From positions 7,257 through 71,256 of the forward strand of contig MEHQ01004197.1 in NCBI GenBank assembly GCA_008828725.1: a stretch of DNA of 64,000 nt. Reading direction: 5' to 3'. The notes under the pieces are model-generated. The model was not told where the DNA came from. It saw only the letters and a list, made by a program, of their open reading frames with translations, and ran no database searches. This DNA is from Saccharina japonica. Taxonomy: Eukaryota; Sar; Phaeophyceae; Laminariales; Laminariaceae. Shown piece by piece: positions 63,316-64,000 of this stretch (position 1 is its first letter; every line of letters starts with the position of its first letter). A program made the position numbers and the translations under genes.

Positions 63316-64000
63316 AAATAAGGATGGTACCAAATAACTAATGTACCAGGTATATGTCCTATCCGAAGCATGGGTGCCGGCGAATGCCGTTACCCATGCG
63401 GAGCCCTTGTCCAAGGATTGCTTGTTTCTGTCTCAAGGCGGGATAATCATCATAATGTAGCAGTTGCAAACAAGGACATTATATGGAGAAGGGGTTGTCG
63501 TTCGATGCTTCCTCGGAAGTCAACGGGGAGGAAGCTGAAGGTGTAGGGCTAATTGAAGACACCTAGTTTTCGTAGTATCGGCGGTTGCAAATCACCGTTT
63601 TAGGTGTGGACTTATTGGGGCCTGGGTGAATGAAATATGTGAGATGTCATCATGTTGGCACAGCAGCAGTAATTTACACTAATAATAATATCGCTGCACA
63701 TTGTCGGGGGGGGTTAGGATTACGCTGGGCTAGGTAATTGGTCGATAATTTTTACCCCTATAGCTCGTAAGTAGGTGTTACCCTCACATTTGACATCGTC
63801 GAGGACACGGGTTCGAATCTCAATTCGAAAGTTTCTTTTACAGAAACGCTTGAGCGTGCGTCCCTAAAAAACACGTCTCCCTGATTCCCCAGCTATCGAA
63901 ACGAAGCGGGTAGGTCAACGTACGGCCGTATACGGTATCGACGTCCCAAAGATTCTGCCGTTCAGAGGGGGGGGGAGTGTTATAAGGATTACCCTGGGCT
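63316..64000. other. Intergenic with a tRNA-like remnant
   Basis: TATAGCTCGTAAGTAGG at 63760 and GGGTTCGAATCTC at 63810 resemble pol III A and B boxes. The T stem pairs poorly and there is no acceptor pairing, so this is at most a SINE head. Two related phrases, a G run with ATTACGCTGGGCT (63703) and a G run with ATTACCCTGGGCT (63967), bound the segment. Confidence 0.35.

Noticed and set aside
63755-63830. tRNA gene
   Set aside because: Box-like motifs are present, but the T stem and acceptor stem do not pair. It is at most a SINE-head remnant.

Overview
The window is a piece of a eukaryotic nuclear genome. It is dominated by repeats and has very few genes. There is no bacterial-style gene packing. 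One very long GC-rich reading frame is present, together with a low-complexity exon bordered by consensus GTAAGC and AG splice signals. Everything else is nested DNA-transposon derivatives, retroposons, minisatellites and homopolymer runs. CTG/CAG runs, Ala/Gln/Asn/Ser/Gly-rich disordered protein and GC-rich coding in a lower-GC background fit a stramenopile alga, perhaps a brown alga. That assignment is a guess, because no conserved protein domain was recognised.

Layout. 1-7 kb holds homopolymer tracts (a 64-base G run), an AAGCTCAGCGC minisatellite, a 134-bp tandem repeat and a 12-bp satellite. At 7.0-7.5 kb a minus-strand exon of an unknown gene lies against that satellite. 7.9-14 kb holds a MULE-like element (9-bp target duplication) nested in a TA-flanked MITE, a 400-bp ATT tract, and an array of about twenty 88-105-bp units. 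14-21 kb holds MITEs and degenerate tandem arrays. At 21.7-24.4 kb a 2.5-kb GCACA satellite abuts an ambiguous base inside a transposon-like repeat. 25-40 kb is a dense nest of hAT-like, piggyBac-like, PIF/Harbinger-like, Stowaway-like and MULE-like non-autonomous elements, a tRNA-derived SINE family, and a retroposon family sharing one 3' end. 41-43 kb is an AT-rich palindromic satellite. 44-48 kb has a 327-N gap and further nested elements. 49-53.2 kb is the large minus-strand gene. 54-64 kb returns to nested repeats, including a decayed coding remnant.

Assembly cautions. Ambiguous bases occur at 21858, 29586, 44574-44900 and 48661, and each may be a contig join. The 1197-bp perfect duplication 28389-29585 / 30271-31467 ends exactly at the N at 29586, so it may be an unmerged contig overlap.

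The most unusual signal is not a gene. Short words built as TA-N-TA (CTATTAATAG, TACCAGGTA, TACCGGTA, TACGTA and similar) are scattered everywhere. Comparison of paralogous repeat copies shows several of them as small insertions at TA, often turning CTAG into CTA...TAG. They look like excision footprints of TA-specific transposons. The same window contains at least four TA-flanked inverted-repeat families that could have left them.
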